Notes: generated from the sequence alone by a model not told the origin. Counted from the stretch's first letter, positions 53,804 through 63,360 are shown. The stretch is DNA of 64,000 bases from an uncultured Roseovarius sp. (GCF_947489715.1 NZ_CANLER010000007.1:1-64000), one strand, 5' to 3'. Made by a program: numbers and translations.

Positions 53804-54721
53804 TTAACCGCCTGTGACAACCGCTACGGCGATTGTTGCCATCAGGGCGGTGGCCCAACTGCGCCAGAGAGCGGTGCAGGCGGCGTCGATCTGGGGTGCG
53901 CCAATTTCCTTTTGACCTGCATCGAACACATAAGGGAAATCGCGCATCCGACCGTCATAGGAACGCGGCCCCGAAAGCGACACATTTAGTGCACGGGCCA
54001 TCGCAGCCTCGGGCCAGCCCGCATTGGGAGAGCGGTGCAGCCTTGCATCAGCGGCGATATCGGGCAGGGCGCGGGTGACGCCGTGGGACAATGCGATCAT
54101 CAGCGCGGTAAGCCGGGCGGGAATGACGTTAAGCAGATCGTCGAGCCGCGCGGCGGCCCAGCCGAATTCCTCGTACCGTTCGTTGCGGTAGCCGATCATG
54201 CTGTCGGCGGTATTGGTGATTTTATAGAGCAGCAGGCCGGGTAGTCCACCGATCAAAAACCAGAAGGCGGGTGCAATTATGCCATCTGACAGGTTCTCGG
54301 CAGCGGATTCTATCGCGCCACGGGCAATTGCAGGGGCCGTCATCGTCGCGGTGTCGCGGCCAACGATCCGCGCGACCGCATGGCGCGCATCGCCAAGCGA
54401 CAGGCGCAGGGCATCGGCCACGTCGCGGACATGATCGACCAGCGACTTTTGTGCCAGCAGGATCGCGACGATCAGAATTTCGATCAGCGGGCCAAACCAA
54501 GCCAACATCCACCCGGACAGGATTGCGATAGCCCCCAGAAGGACCATCGCGGCGATGCCTTTTAGGCGGCGCAGCGTACCTTGGTTGAAGTGCTGATCGA
54601 CCCAACCCACCGCGCGGCCCATCAAAACAGCGGGGTGGGGCAGGCGCCGCCACAGCCAGCGGGGCTCACCCAAAGCCGCATCAAGGATCATCGCAAAGGT
54701 CAGGACCAGTGCTGTGCTCAT
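53804..54721 (-). CDS. cobD: adenosylcobinamide-phosphate synthase
   Basis: CobD (CbiB) is a membrane protein that attaches the aminopropanol linker to adenosylcobyric acid in vitamin B12 synthesis. The 305-residue protein starts with the typical [23 protein letters not shown] segment and contains [18 protein letters not shown] and [14 protein letters not shown]. It overlaps cobC by four bases, so the two are co-translated. Confidence 0.93.
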   Translation of the reverse strand: MSTALVLTFAMILDAALGEPRWLWRRLPHPAVLMGRAVGWVDQHFNQGTLRRLKGIAAMVLLGAIAILSGWMLAWFGPLIEILIVAILLAQKSLVDHVRDVADALRLSLGDARHAVARIVGRDTATMTAPAIARGAIESAAENLSDGIIAPAFWFLIGGLPGLLLYKITNTADSMIGYRNERYEEFGWAAARLDDLLNVIPARLTALMIALSHGVTRALPDIAADARLHRSPNAGWPEAAMARALNVSLSGPRSYDGRMRDFPYVFDAGQKEIGAPQIDAACTALWRSWATALMATIAVAVVTGG

Positions 54722-55653
54722 AGTGCGGCCTCAACGCGCGACCAATCTTTTGGTGCTGGAAGGCCCAGACGGATCAAATCGTCGGCATAGGGAAAAATGC
54801 GGGTCCAGATATGGTGTCGGGCCAACCGGTCCTGCCAGGCAGCAGCATCATCGACGCGGTAGAGCCGGAAAAGGCTGATGCCACCTGCAACAGCGGCCCC
54901 GGCGCCGGTCATCAGCGCGTCGAGCCGCTTGGCGTCTTGCCCCAGACGCGCGCGCGCGGCGCTGGCCCAGTCCCGATCGTTCAGCGCGGCAGTAGCGATC
55001 GCCTGGGCGGGGCCTGAAACCGGCCAGGGCCCCAGCATCTGGGTGAGCGTGTCAATCAGATCTTGTGCGCCGATGGCAAAGCCGATGCGCAGCCCGGCAA
55101 GGCCCCAGAATTTTCCAAAGCTTTTTAAAACGATACGACCAGGCTGGTTGACCGCGCCAATCATCGAGCGCTGCGGGGCGATATCGGCAAAGCTTTCGTC
55201 GATCACTGTCAGGGGCGCGGTAAGGTCTGCGGAATTATACCAATGACCGGTGGGGTTGTTGGGGTGGACGATGACCTTGGCAGTGGCATCTTGCGCGCCG
55301 TGACACCAGCCGCTTGCCGCAAAGGCGGCGGCGTGTTCGTTGTATGTTGGCGTGGGAATGTCGACGATACCCGCACGAGCAAGGCCGGGTATGCGTGCGA
55401 TCAAGGCCGAAGCGCCAGGTGCGGCCAGAATTGCCGCGTTGTCAGGTACTTGCCAGAAGTCGCGCGCGGCCTGCTCCAGCGCTTGTGCGGCGGCCCGGTC
55501 GGGCAAAGCAGCCCAGGCTTGCGCGGGGATATCGGGCAACGGGTATGGTACCGGGTTAATGCCGGTCGACAGATCTATCCAATCGGCTCGGCTGCCGCCA
55601 TAGGTCAGTGTTGCGGCGTCGATATCACCACCGTGATCGCGTGCATTTGTCAC
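54718..55653 (-). CDS. cobC: threonine-phosphate decarboxylase
   Basis: A PLP-dependent enzyme making (R)-1-amino-2-propanol phosphate, the linker used by CobD. The 311-residue protein has [12 protein letters not shown] at the N-terminus and the PLP lysine in [17 protein letters not shown]. The start is GTG at 55653. It heads a cobC-cobD unit; no convincing cobalamin riboswitch is visible upstream. Confidence 0.92.
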   Translation of the reverse strand: MTNARDHGGDIDAATLTYGGSRADWIDLSTGINPVPYPLPDIPAQAWAALPDRAAAQALEQAARDFWQVPDNAAILAAPGASALIARIPGLARAGIVDIPTPTYNEHAAAFAASGWCHGAQDATAKVIVHPNNPTGHWYNSADLTAPLTVIDESFADIAPQRSMIGAVNQPGRIVLKSFGKFWGLAGLRIGFAIGAQDLIDTLTQMLGPWPVSGPAQAIATAALNDRDWASAARARLGQDAKRLDALMTGAGAAVAGGISLFRLYRVDDAAAWQDRLARHHIWTRIFPYADDLIRLGLPAPKDWSRVEAAL

Positions 55654-55900
55654 GTCAAGTCAGCCTCTTTTCGTCGCGAGGATCAACGTTAAAAGACATT
55701 TACCTTCACCCCGTTTCATCCAGTCATTTTATCGGCAATCGGCGGCATAAAGCACGAAATACCGGCATGCACGTATCCTTGTGCCGAAGGTTGGATTTTT
55801 GGGGCGTTTCGGTGTCTCATGCCTGTTTTTTGCTCTTTCAAGCGGAATTCCGCGCAAGAAACAAGCTCTCTCGGTAACGTGAGCACACAAACTGTAACTG
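55654..55900. other. intergenic region between cobC and the receiver gene
   Basis: About 250 bases of AT-richer sequence between divergent genes. I see no gene in it. Short overlapping ORFs on both strands (55608-55877 and 55716-56117) have no motif. The cobC promoter must lie here. Confidence 0.4.
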
Positions 55901-55915
55901 TTAACCAATTGTTAA
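55901..55915. promoter_or_regulatory. CtrA box upstream of the receiver gene
   Basis: TTAACCAATTGTTAA matches the full CtrA consensus TTAA-N7-TTAA. It is about 85 bases upstream of the start codon. In Rhodobacteraceae CtrA controls motility, gene-transfer-agent and cyclic-di-GMP related genes. Confidence 0.65.
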
Positions 55916-55931
55916 GGGTTAGGGTTAGAAA

Positions 55932-55951
55932 ACTATACCCATTAGTATAGT
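55932..55951. promoter_or_regulatory. 20-bp perfect palindrome upstream of the receiver gene
   Basis: ACTATAC (55932-55938) and GTATAGT (55945-55951) are perfect inverted 7-mers around CCATTA. The site lies 16 bases after the CtrA box and about 48 bases before the ATG, a good position for an operator. The binding protein is unknown. Confidence 0.55.
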
Positions 55952-55999
55952 ATTGAAGACCTATTAATTGAATGTTTATGTCGGTCGATCGGAGCAGAA

Positions 56000-56362
56000 A
56001 TGAAAGTTTTGATTGTCGAAAGCCAGCCAGATTTAGGCGTTCTGTGGAGTAATCACATGGAACGACAAGGCATGGATGTGCGCCTGGAACATAGCCAGGC
56101 TGGTGCTGCCAGCGCACTTCAGACCCAAAGTTTTGATATTATCGTTCTTGACCTCGTCCTGGATCAGGGAAGCGCCTTTGCCATCGCTGATCTGGCCAGT
56201 TATCGCTACCCGGACACGCAGGTGATTTTCGTGACCAACACCTCGTTTTTCTCGGATGGGTCGATTTTTAATCTCAGCGCCAATGCCTGCGCCTATTTGC
56301 AGACCGATACGCCGCCAGAGGATCTGACGGCGATGGTCGAGCATTACGGGCGTGCGTGCTGA
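56000..56362 (+). CDS. stand-alone receiver-domain response regulator, degenerate
   Basis: A 120-residue protein consisting only of a receiver fold. The phosphoacceptor aspartate D51 is present in IIVLDLVLD, but the usual acidic pair is replaced by VESQPD and the conserved lysine before the last helix is replaced (YLQTDTP in place of the K-P motif). Phosphorylation may therefore be altered. No output domain is present, so it would act by protein contact. A CtrA box and a palindrome lie upstream. No kinase is near. Confidence 0.8.
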   Translation: MKVLIVESQPDLGVLWSNHMERQGMDVRLEHSQAGAASALQTQSFDIIVLDLVLDQGSAFAIADLASYRYPDTQVIFVTNTSFFSDGSIFNLSANACAYLQTDTPPEDLTAMVEHYGRAC

Positions 56363-56366
56363 GAAG

Positions 56367-57341
56367 CTACCCGCGCCCGTGAGGGGCGTCGAAGTCAATG
56401 ACAGGGTTGATCGGAATGATCCGATGTGGATTCACCATATCGTGACTATAATGGTAGTGTCGTACGATGTGGTCGAAATTCACTGTCTCGGCCACGCCCG
56501 GCCATTGATATAGCTCGCGCAGATATCCCCAAAGATTAGGGTAATCCACAATACGGGCGCGATTGCATTTGAAATGCAGGTGATACACCAGATCGAAACG
56601 GATGAGCGTTGTAAACAAGCGCCAGTCCGCTTCGGTCACGCGGTCACCCATCAGGTAGCGGTTTTGACCGAGCCGGCTTTCCAACCAGTCCAGGCTTCCG
56701 AAAAGTGGTGCGATTGCGGCGTCATAGGCTTCTTGCGAGGTGGCGAAACCTGCTTTGTAGACGCCGTTGTTGATAGTGTCATAAATACGGTCGTTGACGG
56801 GTGCAATGGCTTCGCGCAACGCTTCCGGCCAGTAATCATCGGTGCTATCGGTCAGCCCGTCAAAAGCGCTGTTGAACATGCGAATGATCTCGGAACTTTC
56901 ATTTGATACGATGGTTTCGCGTTCCTTGTCCCAAAGGATCGGCACCGTCACCCGGCCCGAAATCTTGGGGTTTGCCTTGAGGTAGATATCGCGCGCGAAA
57001 GGCAAGCTATAGAGCGTATCGCCCGTAGCACCGGGGTAGCCTTCGTCAAGGCTCCAGCCCTCGGACAGCATATCGGGATGCACGACTGAAACGCCGATAT
57101 GATCGGTCAGGTTTTTCAGGGCGCGGAAGATTAATGTGCGATGTGCCCACGGGCAGGCGAGAGAGACATAGAGGTGGTAGCGCCCGGATTGGGCTGGAAA
57201 ACCGCCTTCGCCAGAAGGGCCTGGCGCGCCGTCGGGCGTGATCCAGTCGCGGAATTTTGCGGTTGAGCGGACGAATTTACCGCCCGAGGACTTCGTGTCG
57301 TACCAGCTGTCTTCCCAGACACCGTTTACCAATTGGCCCAT
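56367..57341 (-). CDS. glutathionyl-hydroquinone reductase (glutathione S-transferase family)
   Basis: Reduces glutathionyl-hydroquinones with glutathione. The 324-residue length, the catalytic cysteine C63 in LACPWAHR and the RFDLVYHLHFKCN segment fit the YqjG/Xi class. AAGGAG precedes the ATG at 57341. It ends four bases from the convergent receiver gene. No operon partner. Confidence 0.92.
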   Translation of the reverse strand: MGQLVNGVWEDSWYDTKSSGGKFVRSTAKFRDWITPDGAPGPSGEGGFPAQSGRYHLYVSLACPWAHRTLIFRALKNLTDHIGVSVVHPDMLSEGWSLDEGYPGATGDTLYSLPFARDIYLKANPKISGRVTVPILWDKERETIVSNESSEIIRMFNSAFDGLTDSTDDYWPEALREAIAPVNDRIYDTINNGVYKAGFATSQEAYDAAIAPLFGSLDWLESRLGQNRYLMGDRVTEADWRLFTTLIRFDLVYHLHFKCNRARIVDYPNLWGYLRELYQWPGVAETVNFDHIVRHYHYSHDMVNPHRIIPINPVIDFDAPHGRG

Positions 57342-57549
57342 GTTGCATTCTCCTTTGATAAATGAACCTAGCGCGTGCGTAAAAATCGGAAACAGAGATT
57401 GCCGCGCATTTTTGGTGCGCCTGCGCACATCACAGCGGGCGGGAGATATAGGCTGCTAATGCTTTGCAACCTTTCATCGGGGCGCTTAGACGTGGGCAAT
57501 GCGCCTCCGAGATCAAACACTGAGGCCAAGGAAAGTCATGAGGGGTTGC

Positions 57550-58743
57550 ATGCCAGAGGTTTGGTTACACATTGTCGGCATTGGCGAAGACGGGCTGGCG
57601 GGGCTGCTACCGGCCACACGGGCGGTGGTAGAAGACGCCGAGGTGATCATCGGCGGGGATCGGCATGAAAGCCTTTCGGACGGTATTAGCGCCGAACGTA
57701 TGGCCTGGCCCGAAGATTTCGAAGTGCTGATTGACCTGCTGCGCGATCTAAAAGGCCAACGCGTGGTGGTGATTGCCACGGGTGACCCGCTGTGGTTCTC
57801 CGTCGGCGCGCGGATCGGGCGGGCGATTGACCCTGCTCAGATCACCTATCATCCGCAGCTTAGCGCCTTTCAACTGGCCGCAGCCCGGATGGGGTGGTCA
57901 ATGGCGGACCTGGAGACACTGACAGTGCATGGCCGCCCGGTCGAACAGATGATTGCCTTTATCCAACCACATGCGCGGCTATTGATCCTGACGACGGGTG
58001 CTGACACCCCCGCCCGGATCGCCCGTTTCCTGAGTGAACGTGGCTTTGGTGCCTCACCAATGACGGTTTTGGCAGCCATGGGGGGTGCGCAGGAGGCGCG
58101 CTTTGAGGGCGTGGCGGATAGCTGGGATCATGTCGTGCCTGCGTTTAACACGCTGGCGGTGGAATGCGTGGCCGCGCCTGATGCCGCGCTGTTACCGCGT
58201 GTGCCGGGGTTGGCGGATACGTTGTTTCAGACCGATGATACCCTGACCCGGCAGGACGTGCGCGCTGTCACGCTGGCCAAGCTGATGCCGATGCGTGGGG
58301 CGCTTTTGTGGGATATCGGGGTGGGTTGTGGCTCGGTCGCGGTGGAATGGATGCGGGGCGCGCGCTATGCCCGGGCTATCGGCATCGAACCCAGTGCTGA
58401 TCGCCGCAGCATGGCCGCAGCCAACGCGCTGGCCCTGGGTGTGCCCAAGCTGGCACTGGTGGCAGGGCAAGCGCCCGAGGCGTTGGAAGGCCTTGAGGCA
58501 CCGGACGCTGTTTTCATTGGCGGTGGTTTGTCAGCCGCCTCTTTCACGGCAGCCTGGGCGGCGTTGCGCCCCTTGGGGCGCATGGTATGCAATGCGGTGA
58601 CGGCGGAGGATGAGGCATTTTTGCCGGATTTGCACAAACGCCACGGTGGACAATTGGTCAGACTGAGAGCTGATCAGATGGATGACGCGGGCATTTGGCA
58701 AAAGCTGGACCCGGTGATGCAATGGAGTACGGTCAAGCGCTGA
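57550..58743 (+). CDS. cobL: precorrin-6Y C5,15-methyltransferase (decarboxylating)
   Basis: CobL is the fused CbiE-CbiT enzyme of the cobalamin pathway, methylating C5 and C15 and decarboxylating the C12 acetate. The 397-residue protein has an N-terminal tetrapyrrole methylase domain (about 1-200, HIVGIGEDG, VIATGDPLWF) and a C-terminal Rossmann methyltransferase (about 215-390, LLWDIGVGCGSVAVEWM). The start at 57550 follows GAGGGG. It is divergent from the reductase gene and is separated from cobC/cobD by about 2 kb. Confidence 0.93.
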   Translation: MPEVWLHIVGIGEDGLAGLLPATRAVVEDAEVIIGGDRHESLSDGISAERMAWPEDFEVLIDLLRDLKGQRVVVIATGDPLWFSVGARIGRAIDPAQITYHPQLSAFQLAAARMGWSMADLETLTVHGRPVEQMIAFIQPHARLLILTTGADTPARIARFLSERGFGASPMTVLAAMGGAQEARFEGVADSWDHVVPAFNTLAVECVAAPDAALLPRVPGLADTLFQTDDTLTRQDVRAVTLAKLMPMRGALLWDIGVGCGSVAVEWMRGARYARAIGIEPSADRRSMAAANALALGVPKLALVAGQAPEALEGLEAPDAVFIGGGLSAASFTAAWAALRPLGRMVCNAVTAEDEAFLPDLHKRHGGQLVRLRADQMDDAGIWQKLDPVMQWSTVKR

Positions 58744-58779
58744 TCCGGCAGGGTCGCGCAGATCAGGAAGAGGGGGCAG

Positions 58780-59292
58780 ATGAGAGATTTTCTGACAGAG
58801 TTCGTCAACCGCAAGGCGGATCAGGGGATTAAATCAATCCCCAAGAACTACAAGAAGCTGAGCCGGGAGGCAAAGGCGTATGTGGTTGAAGTCAAGGCGA
58901 AAAATGTGATTGCTGACGCTTCCGCATTCGAGCTGGATATGGAGACCGGCGCGCTTGAGCTACAATTCGCAGACGGCCCGCCGTTGAGCGTCGTGGCGCA
59001 GGTGGCAGGCACGTTTTCCGATGACGGGTCTTTCATGTGGGGGTGGGGACATCCGTCCGTGCCGCAGCCTCTGCAACAGGCCGCGTGGGCCGCACAACGC
59101 TATGGTGACCGGCAGGAAATCGAGGAGCTATTGACCCGAGGCGGGGAGGCTACGCGGAAAAAGGCCGAGGAGTATACAGCGATTGCTGCCTACCTTGCGC
59201 ATGCGGATGGCGTGTTTATCGGTGATCACGGTGGTGGTGGGTCGGTTTGCATTGTTTGGTTTTACCCTGATAATACAAAGCCCTACGAATGA
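58780..59292 (+). CDS. conserved hypothetical protein, DUF6882-like
   Basis: A 170-residue soluble protein with a FMWGWGHPSVPQPLQ motif in the middle and a C-terminal AHADGVFIGDHGGG stretch. The tryptophan motif reminds me of DUF6882 proteins, but I give that tentatively. No signal peptide. It follows cobL at a 36-base distance in the same direction, with GGGGGC as ribosome-binding site. Confidence 0.7.
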   Translation: MRDFLTEFVNRKADQGIKSIPKNYKKLSREAKAYVVEVKAKNVIADASAFELDMETGALELQFADGPPLSVVAQVAGTFSDDGSFMWGWGHPSVPQPLQQAAWAAQRYGDRQEIEELLTRGGEATRKKAEEYTAIAAYLAHADGVFIGDHGGGGSVCIVWFYPDNTKPYE

Positions 59293-59476
59293 AAGAATGC
59301 CATCTGAGGTCACGTGGCGGACAGAAATAGCCCGGCGCGTTTTGGTCAGATAAGCTGCTGTAATAAGGCCCGGAAACCGTCAGGTCGGTCCTAAATAGCG
59401 GCATTCGCGACATTTAACGTGACCGTTACATACTCGTGCGACATTCTTGGGGTGTATCAGTTCAGGAAATCACCCC

Positions 59477-59821
59477 ATGTCGACTTTCTTATCCCCCGAA
59501 GTCCAGGCCGGCCTTGACGCCGCGCGCAAACATGCGCTGAAGAAAAGCAACCGCCTGAACGTGCAGGCGGGGGATCGTAACTTCAAGATATTACGGAGTT
59601 GGCACAACGGGTTCTCGCTTGATGCCGACGAGGCGCCGCACCTGCGTGGGCTGGTTGATATGTTCGATGGCACCACCCATCTGTCGCGCTGCCTGATCGT
59701 GGCCAGCGGTGAAGAAGGGGGCGAACTGGAGTTCGAATATAAACGCACGTCCGAGGCGGTCGACCGGCAACCGCTGGATTTCTACCGTCGGCCTGACGCA
59801 CCGGTCGCGCTGCTGGAATAG
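59477..59821 (+). CDS. conserved hypothetical protein
   Basis: A 114-residue protein beginning MSTFLSPEVQAGLDAARKHA, with an AGGAAAT site upstream of the ATG at 59477. It contains mixed charge, no membrane segment and a FEYKRT motif. It looks like a small cytosolic protein typical of this bacterial group, family unknown. A GTAC repeat cluster follows directly. Confidence 0.65.
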   Translation: MSTFLSPEVQAGLDAARKHALKKSNRLNVQAGDRNFKILRSWHNGFSLDADEAPHLRGLVDMFDGTTHLSRCLIVASGEEGGELEFEYKRTSEAVDRQPLDFYRRPDAPVALLE

Positions 59822-59826
59822 GCGAC

Positions 59827-59910
59827 GAAACGTACAAAGCGTACGAAATGTACGCGGGGAACGTACGGAAATCGACATCCCTGGAAGCGGCGGCGTACGG
59901 GTCGTACGTT
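59827..59910. repeat. cluster of GTAC-centred repeats
   Basis: Six GTAC tetramers occur at 59832, 59841, 59850, 59863, 59895 and 59904. The first three form 9-base units (GAAACGTAC, AAAGCGTAC, GAAATGTAC). GCGTAC-GAAAT-GTACGC is a perfect hairpin at 59839-59855, and AACGTACG/CGTACGTT (59860-59910) is a longer inverted pair ending in TTTTC. It could be a complex terminator or a protein-binding array. Confidence 0.6.
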
Positions 59911-60210
59911 TTCAAATCTATCTGGCCGCTTCGTTCAGAAATATGGAATCCGGATGAGACTATCTGAACGTGGCTGCCGTAACTTCGGGGCCCAAGGGCC
60001 AGTGCGGTCCGGCTGAATTCTGCATCCTCAACCCGCTTATTTTCCTGTCGGTTCTGGTCTGTTTTCCTGACTTTGAGGCCGGGCATGGTTTGAGCGGGCG
60101 CTGCGGCTGATTATCTTATTGAGCTTTCACAACAGGGCCGGGCGATCGTTTCGTGCGGCATTTTTTCCAACGTTTTTCCGATCCTCTGATTTGACGTTCA
60201 AGAAAGAAAT
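59911..60210. other. intergenic stretch without a supported gene
   Basis: About 300 bases after the repeat cluster. Only short ORF fragments without motifs or ribosome-binding sites are present on either strand. Confidence 0.4.
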
Positions 60211-60423
60211 TTGGTGACGAAATATTCAACCATAAGCAGGCTTGGTCGCTGTCTGTCTTTGGTACCTACCGGTTGCACCGCCTGGTTCAGCGGTGATTTT
60301 GAAGTCGGCAGCGCCGGATATCTGCCCATCAGCGAACCCGATGGCAGTATTTTGTATTCGAAGTGGGAGATGTCGGGGCCACCCCGGCGAGAGTTATCGT
60401 GGGGGGTGATCATTCGAACCTGA
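60211..60423 (+). CDS. doubtful 70-residue ORF
   Basis: A TTG-started 70-codon ORF with a weak AAGAAAGAA upstream. It contains VGSAGYLPISEPDGS and no membrane segment or known motif. It could be a decayed gene remnant, since it lies in an otherwise non-coding stretch and runs up to the end of the convergent sixA-like gene. Confidence 0.25.
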   Translation: MVTKYSTISRLGRCLSLVPTGCTAWFSGDFEVGSAGYLPISEPDGSILYSKWEMSGPPRRELSWGVIIRT

Positions 60424-60440
60424 TCATGGCGGGCCATCTT

Positions 60441-60938
60441 TCAACCGTCTGTCAGTTCCCGCGGGATGACGAAATCAACCACCTGTCCGGTTCGAGGGCG
60501 CACATCCTGCCAACTGTCCACAGTGAAATCCGCAACCAGCGTGGCACAGGTCGGGTAATCCTGAAACCGGGCATGGTCCGGCGGCATCGCTACCAGATCA
60601 TGCGCGAAATAAGCAATGCCTGGATTATGCCCCAGCATCAGCACGCAGCGCCCGGTGGCAGCTTGCAGAGTGCCCTGCATTTGATCGGGTCCGGCATGGT
60701 AAAGCGCATCCAGATAGGATGTTTCCGCGTCTAGGTTCAGCCGTTCGCCGGTCTCTTGGGTGCGTCGCGAAGAGGAACTGAGGATCTGATCGGGAATATA
60801 GTCATTCTCCCTAAGCCATGCCCCGAGAGCAGTGGCCGAGCGTTGCCCTCGGCCATTCAGGGGTCTTTGGTGATCCTCCTGCGTCGGGTCGCTCCAACTG
60901 GATTTTGCATGTCGCATCAGGATCAGGCGTAATGTCAT
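60441..60938 (-). CDS. SixA-type histidine phosphatase
   Basis: A 165-residue histidine phosphatase. The catalytic RHAK motif is in LILMRHAKSSW (residues 5-15) and a second histidine is in MLGHNPGI. SixA proteins remove phosphate from histidine-containing phosphotransfer domains or from the PTS. GGAGG precedes the ATG at 60938, and the start overlaps the upstream gene by four bases. Confidence 0.9.
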   Translation of the reverse strand: MTLRLILMRHAKSSWSDPTQEDHQRPLNGRGQRSATALGAWLRENDYIPDQILSSSSRRTQETGERLNLDAETSYLDALYHAGPDQMQGTLQAATGRCVLMLGHNPGIAYFAHDLVAMPPDHARFQDYPTCATLVADFTVDSWQDVRPRTGQVVDFVIPRELTDG

Positions 60939-61576
60939 CGGAATGCCTCCATGTGAAATGCGGACTGGGCGGCGGACCGGCCATGTTTCTGGCTTACGGG
61001 GCAGGCACGGCGTGCAGCGCAGCCGTTTGACATGCAATCATTTCCCAGTCGATCCAGATCGGTCTTGCACGCTGCGACATCGTATCCCCGGGGCGTCAGC
61101 GCATCGACGGGGCAGGAGGTGCGGCAGGGCTGGCCTTTGCAAGATAGACAGGGGTTTGGCGGGGCTTCCGGTAATTCCAGGCGCGCATTGATGCCCAGGG
61201 CACCGCGATAGGAAACCCACAGCCCCGCCAGATCATGTACCAGCAGCCCTACTGGCGAGACATGCGCCCGCCCGCTATCCGTCGCCCAGCGGATGAACGG
61301 TTGGTAGGGTGGCCCGCCGAAAGGGAAAAACGCATAGGATTTCAGGGTGGTGGCGATGTCGCCGATCACCCGGAGGGACCACCTGTCCATCGGGTCGGGT
61401 TGCCCGTCCTTATATTCCGGAGAGGCGGTGAAATAAGGCCAGAACCGGGGTTCGTCAGGGCCCAGCAGGATCAGGGTTTGCACCCCGTCAGGCACGTCTT
61501 TGGCCGCAGGATGAAAGGCGCCATAGACACTGAGGGCGTGATTTTTCACCGCGCTTTCTATAATCTCAAGGTTCAT
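60935..61576 (-). CDS. ferredoxin-like iron-sulfur protein (QueG-related)
   Basis: A 213-residue protein from the ATG at 61576. The C-terminal part has CLSCKGQPCRTSCPVDAL, a [4Fe-4S] site, and later CMSNGCAARRACPV, which may complete a second cluster. The N-terminal part resembles the epoxyqueuosine reductase fold without its full cobalamin region. The function is unknown. It overlaps both neighbours by ATGA, so it is part of a three-gene translationally coupled unit. Confidence 0.8.
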   Translation of the reverse strand: MNLEIIESAVKNHALSVYGAFHPAAKDVPDGVQTLILLGPDEPRFWPYFTASPEYKDGQPDPMDRWSLRVIGDIATTLKSYAFFPFGGPPYQPFIRWATDSGRAHVSPVGLLVHDLAGLWVSYRGALGINARLELPEAPPNPCLSCKGQPCRTSCPVDALTPRGYDVAACKTDLDRLGNDCMSNGCAARRACPVSQKHGRSAAQSAFHMEAFR

Positions 61577-62364
61577 TTCTGAAACGGCAGCCAAAGCGAC
61601 CACCCCAGTTTCGAAGGTCGGTCATCCTGCCATTCCAACCCGATTTCCATGTCCTTATGTCCCTTTTCAGGTTGCGCGATATAGGTGCCGAACATCCGGT
61701 CCCAGATCGACAGGGCAAAGCCGTAATTGCTGTCATGTTCGTAGCGATGCACGGAATGGTGCACCCGGTGCATGTCCGGTGTCACCAGAACCTGCCGGAT
61801 CGCCGCGTCCAGTGTCGGTGGCAGTTTGATATTGGCGTGATTGAACATTGCGGTGCCGTTCAGGATAATCTCGAACGCGATGATCCCGATGGCGGGCGGT
61901 CCCAACAGATAGACGAGCCCGATCTTGAGCAGCATGGACAGGGCGATTTCAACTGGATGAAAGCGGATTGCCGTGGTGACGTCGATGTCGCGGTCGGCGT
62001 GATGTACCCGGTGAAAGCGCCATAAAAGCGGTATCTTATGGGTGATCAGATGCTGTGCCCAGATGGCCAGATCAAAGATCAGCACGGTCAGGATGATGGC
62101 CAGCCAAAGCGGCAGATCAAGCGCGTTCATCAGCCCCCAGCCCTGTGCCTGAGCATCCAGAGCGGCGCCCACCGCCAGCAGCGGCAGGGCCAGGGCCAAC
62201 AGCCTGAGCGTGAGCGTATCCAGGATCACGATCGCCCAGTTGGTCAGCCAGCGCGTGCTGCGCGGTTGACGGCGCGTGCGGCGAGGTAGGGCGGCCTCGG
62301 TCAGGGCGAGGGTCGCGAACAAACCGATGAATATGCCAAGGCGAATGAGGGCTTCGTTCTCCAT
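61573..62364 (-). CDS. sterol desaturase / fatty acid hydroxylase family membrane protein
   Basis: A 263-residue membrane protein with about four to five helices and the di-iron histidine clusters of the family: QHLITHKIPLLWRFHRVHH and MHRVHHSVHRYEHD. Members hydroxylate or desaturate lipids, carotenoids or ornithine lipids; the substrate here is unknown. I prefer the ATG at 62364 to 62388. It follows argB at a short distance, so may share its transcript. Confidence 0.87.
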   Translation of the reverse strand: MENEALIRLGIFIGLFATLALTEAALPRRTRRQPRSTRWLTNWAIVILDTLTLRLLALALPLLAVGAALDAQAQGWGLMNALDLPLWLAIILTVLIFDLAIWAQHLITHKIPLLWRFHRVHHADRDIDVTTAIRFHPVEIALSMLLKIGLVYLLGPPAIGIIAFEIILNGTAMFNHANIKLPPTLDAAIRQVLVTPDMHRVHHSVHRYEHDSNYGFALSIWDRMFGTYIAQPEKGHKDMEIGLEWQDDRPSKLGWSLWLPFQK

Positions 62365-62400
62365 GCCGGGGAACCTAAGCCAAAACATTGTCTGCGCAAG

Positions 62401-63264
62401 CTACTTCGCGCGGATCATAGAGCCCGCGCCATGTTCGGTATACAGTTCCAGCAGCGTGGCGTTGGGGGCCCGCCCGTCAAGGATGACAACCGCGCGCACG
62501 CCGCCATCAATCGCGGCAAGCGCGGTTTCGGTCTTGGGAATCATGCCACCCGCAATGGTGCCATCTGCCGTCATCTGGCGGATTTGATCGGCGGTCAGTT
62601 CGGTCACCACGGCACCGCTGGCATCGCGCACACCGTCCACATCGGTTAGCAACAAGAGCCGGTCTGCGGTCAGGGCCGCGGCGATTGCCCCGGCAGCGGT
62701 GTCGCCGTTGATATTGTAGGTCTCGCCATTGCGGCCAGCGCCCAGGGGGGCGATCACCGGAATGGCGTCATCGGCAAAAAGCGTGCGCAGGATGTCGGGG
62801 TTGATGTCGGTCGGATCGCCGACAAGGCCCAGCCTGGGGTCTGCCGGGTCGCAGGTGATCAGGTTGGCATCCTTGCCCGACAGGCCCACGGCCTTGCCGC
62901 CCTGCCGGTTGATTGCCTGCACGATGCGCTTGTTCACCCGGCCCGACAGGACCATTTCGACCACTTCCATCGTGGCCTCATCGGTTACGCGTTTGCCGTT
63001 TACGAAGTCGGATTTGATCTCGAGCTTTTCGAGCATCTGGTTGATCATCGGGCCGCCGCCATGCACGATCACCGGGTTCACGCCGACCTGCTGCATCAGT
63101 ACGACATCGCGGGCGAAGGTTTCCATCGCCTCGTCGCTGCCCATGGCATGGCCGCCGAATTTGATCACGACGATGGCACCGTCATAGCGTTGCAGATAAG
63201 GCAGCGCTTCGCTGAGGGTCCGGGCGGTGGCAATCCAGTCGCGGTTCATGTCACGTTTCTTCAT
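62401..63264 (-). CDS. argB: acetylglutamate kinase
   Basis: Second step of arginine synthesis: phosphorylates N-acetylglutamate. The 287-residue amino-acid kinase has [22 protein letters not shown] and [10 protein letters not shown], with the family's usual length. GAGGAAG precedes the ATG at 63264. It lies downstream of engB and upstream of the desaturase gene. Confidence 0.96.
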   Translation of the reverse strand: MKKRDMNRDWIATARTLSEALPYLQRYDGAIVVIKFGGHAMGSDEAMETFARDVVLMQQVGVNPVIVHGGGPMINQMLEKLEIKSDFVNGKRVTDEATMEVVEMVLSGRVNKRIVQAINRQGGKAVGLSGKDANLITCDPADPRLGLVGDPTDINPDILRTLFADDAIPVIAPLGAGRNGETYNINGDTAAGAIAAALTADRLLLLTDVDGVRDASGAVVTELTADQIRQMTADGTIAGGMIPKTETALAAIDGGVRAVVILDGRAPNATLLELYTEHGAGSMIRAK

Positions 63265-63338
63265 CTTCTTCCTCGTTCCCCAGCGTTATCTCTGGATGAG
63301 CGCTAACGCGCAAGAGGGTACCTGACCCCTCCTCCTGT

Positions 63339-63360
63339 CCTCCTCCCAAGGGGGAGGAGG
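63339..63360. repeat. purine-rich inverted repeat between engB and argB
   Basis: CCTCCTCCC and GGGAGGAGG form a perfect 9-bp hairpin around AAGG, in the 120-base gap between the two genes. A direct CCTCCT copy lies just before it. It may slow transcription or be a dispersed intergenic element, since such GA-rich hairpins look like repeats rather than terminators (no T tract). Confidence 0.5.

Noticed and set aside
57342..57549. cobalamin riboswitch upstream of cobL or cobC
   Set aside because: I looked for the conserved B12-box region (GCCACTG) and the stem arrangement and did not find them convincingly on either strand.
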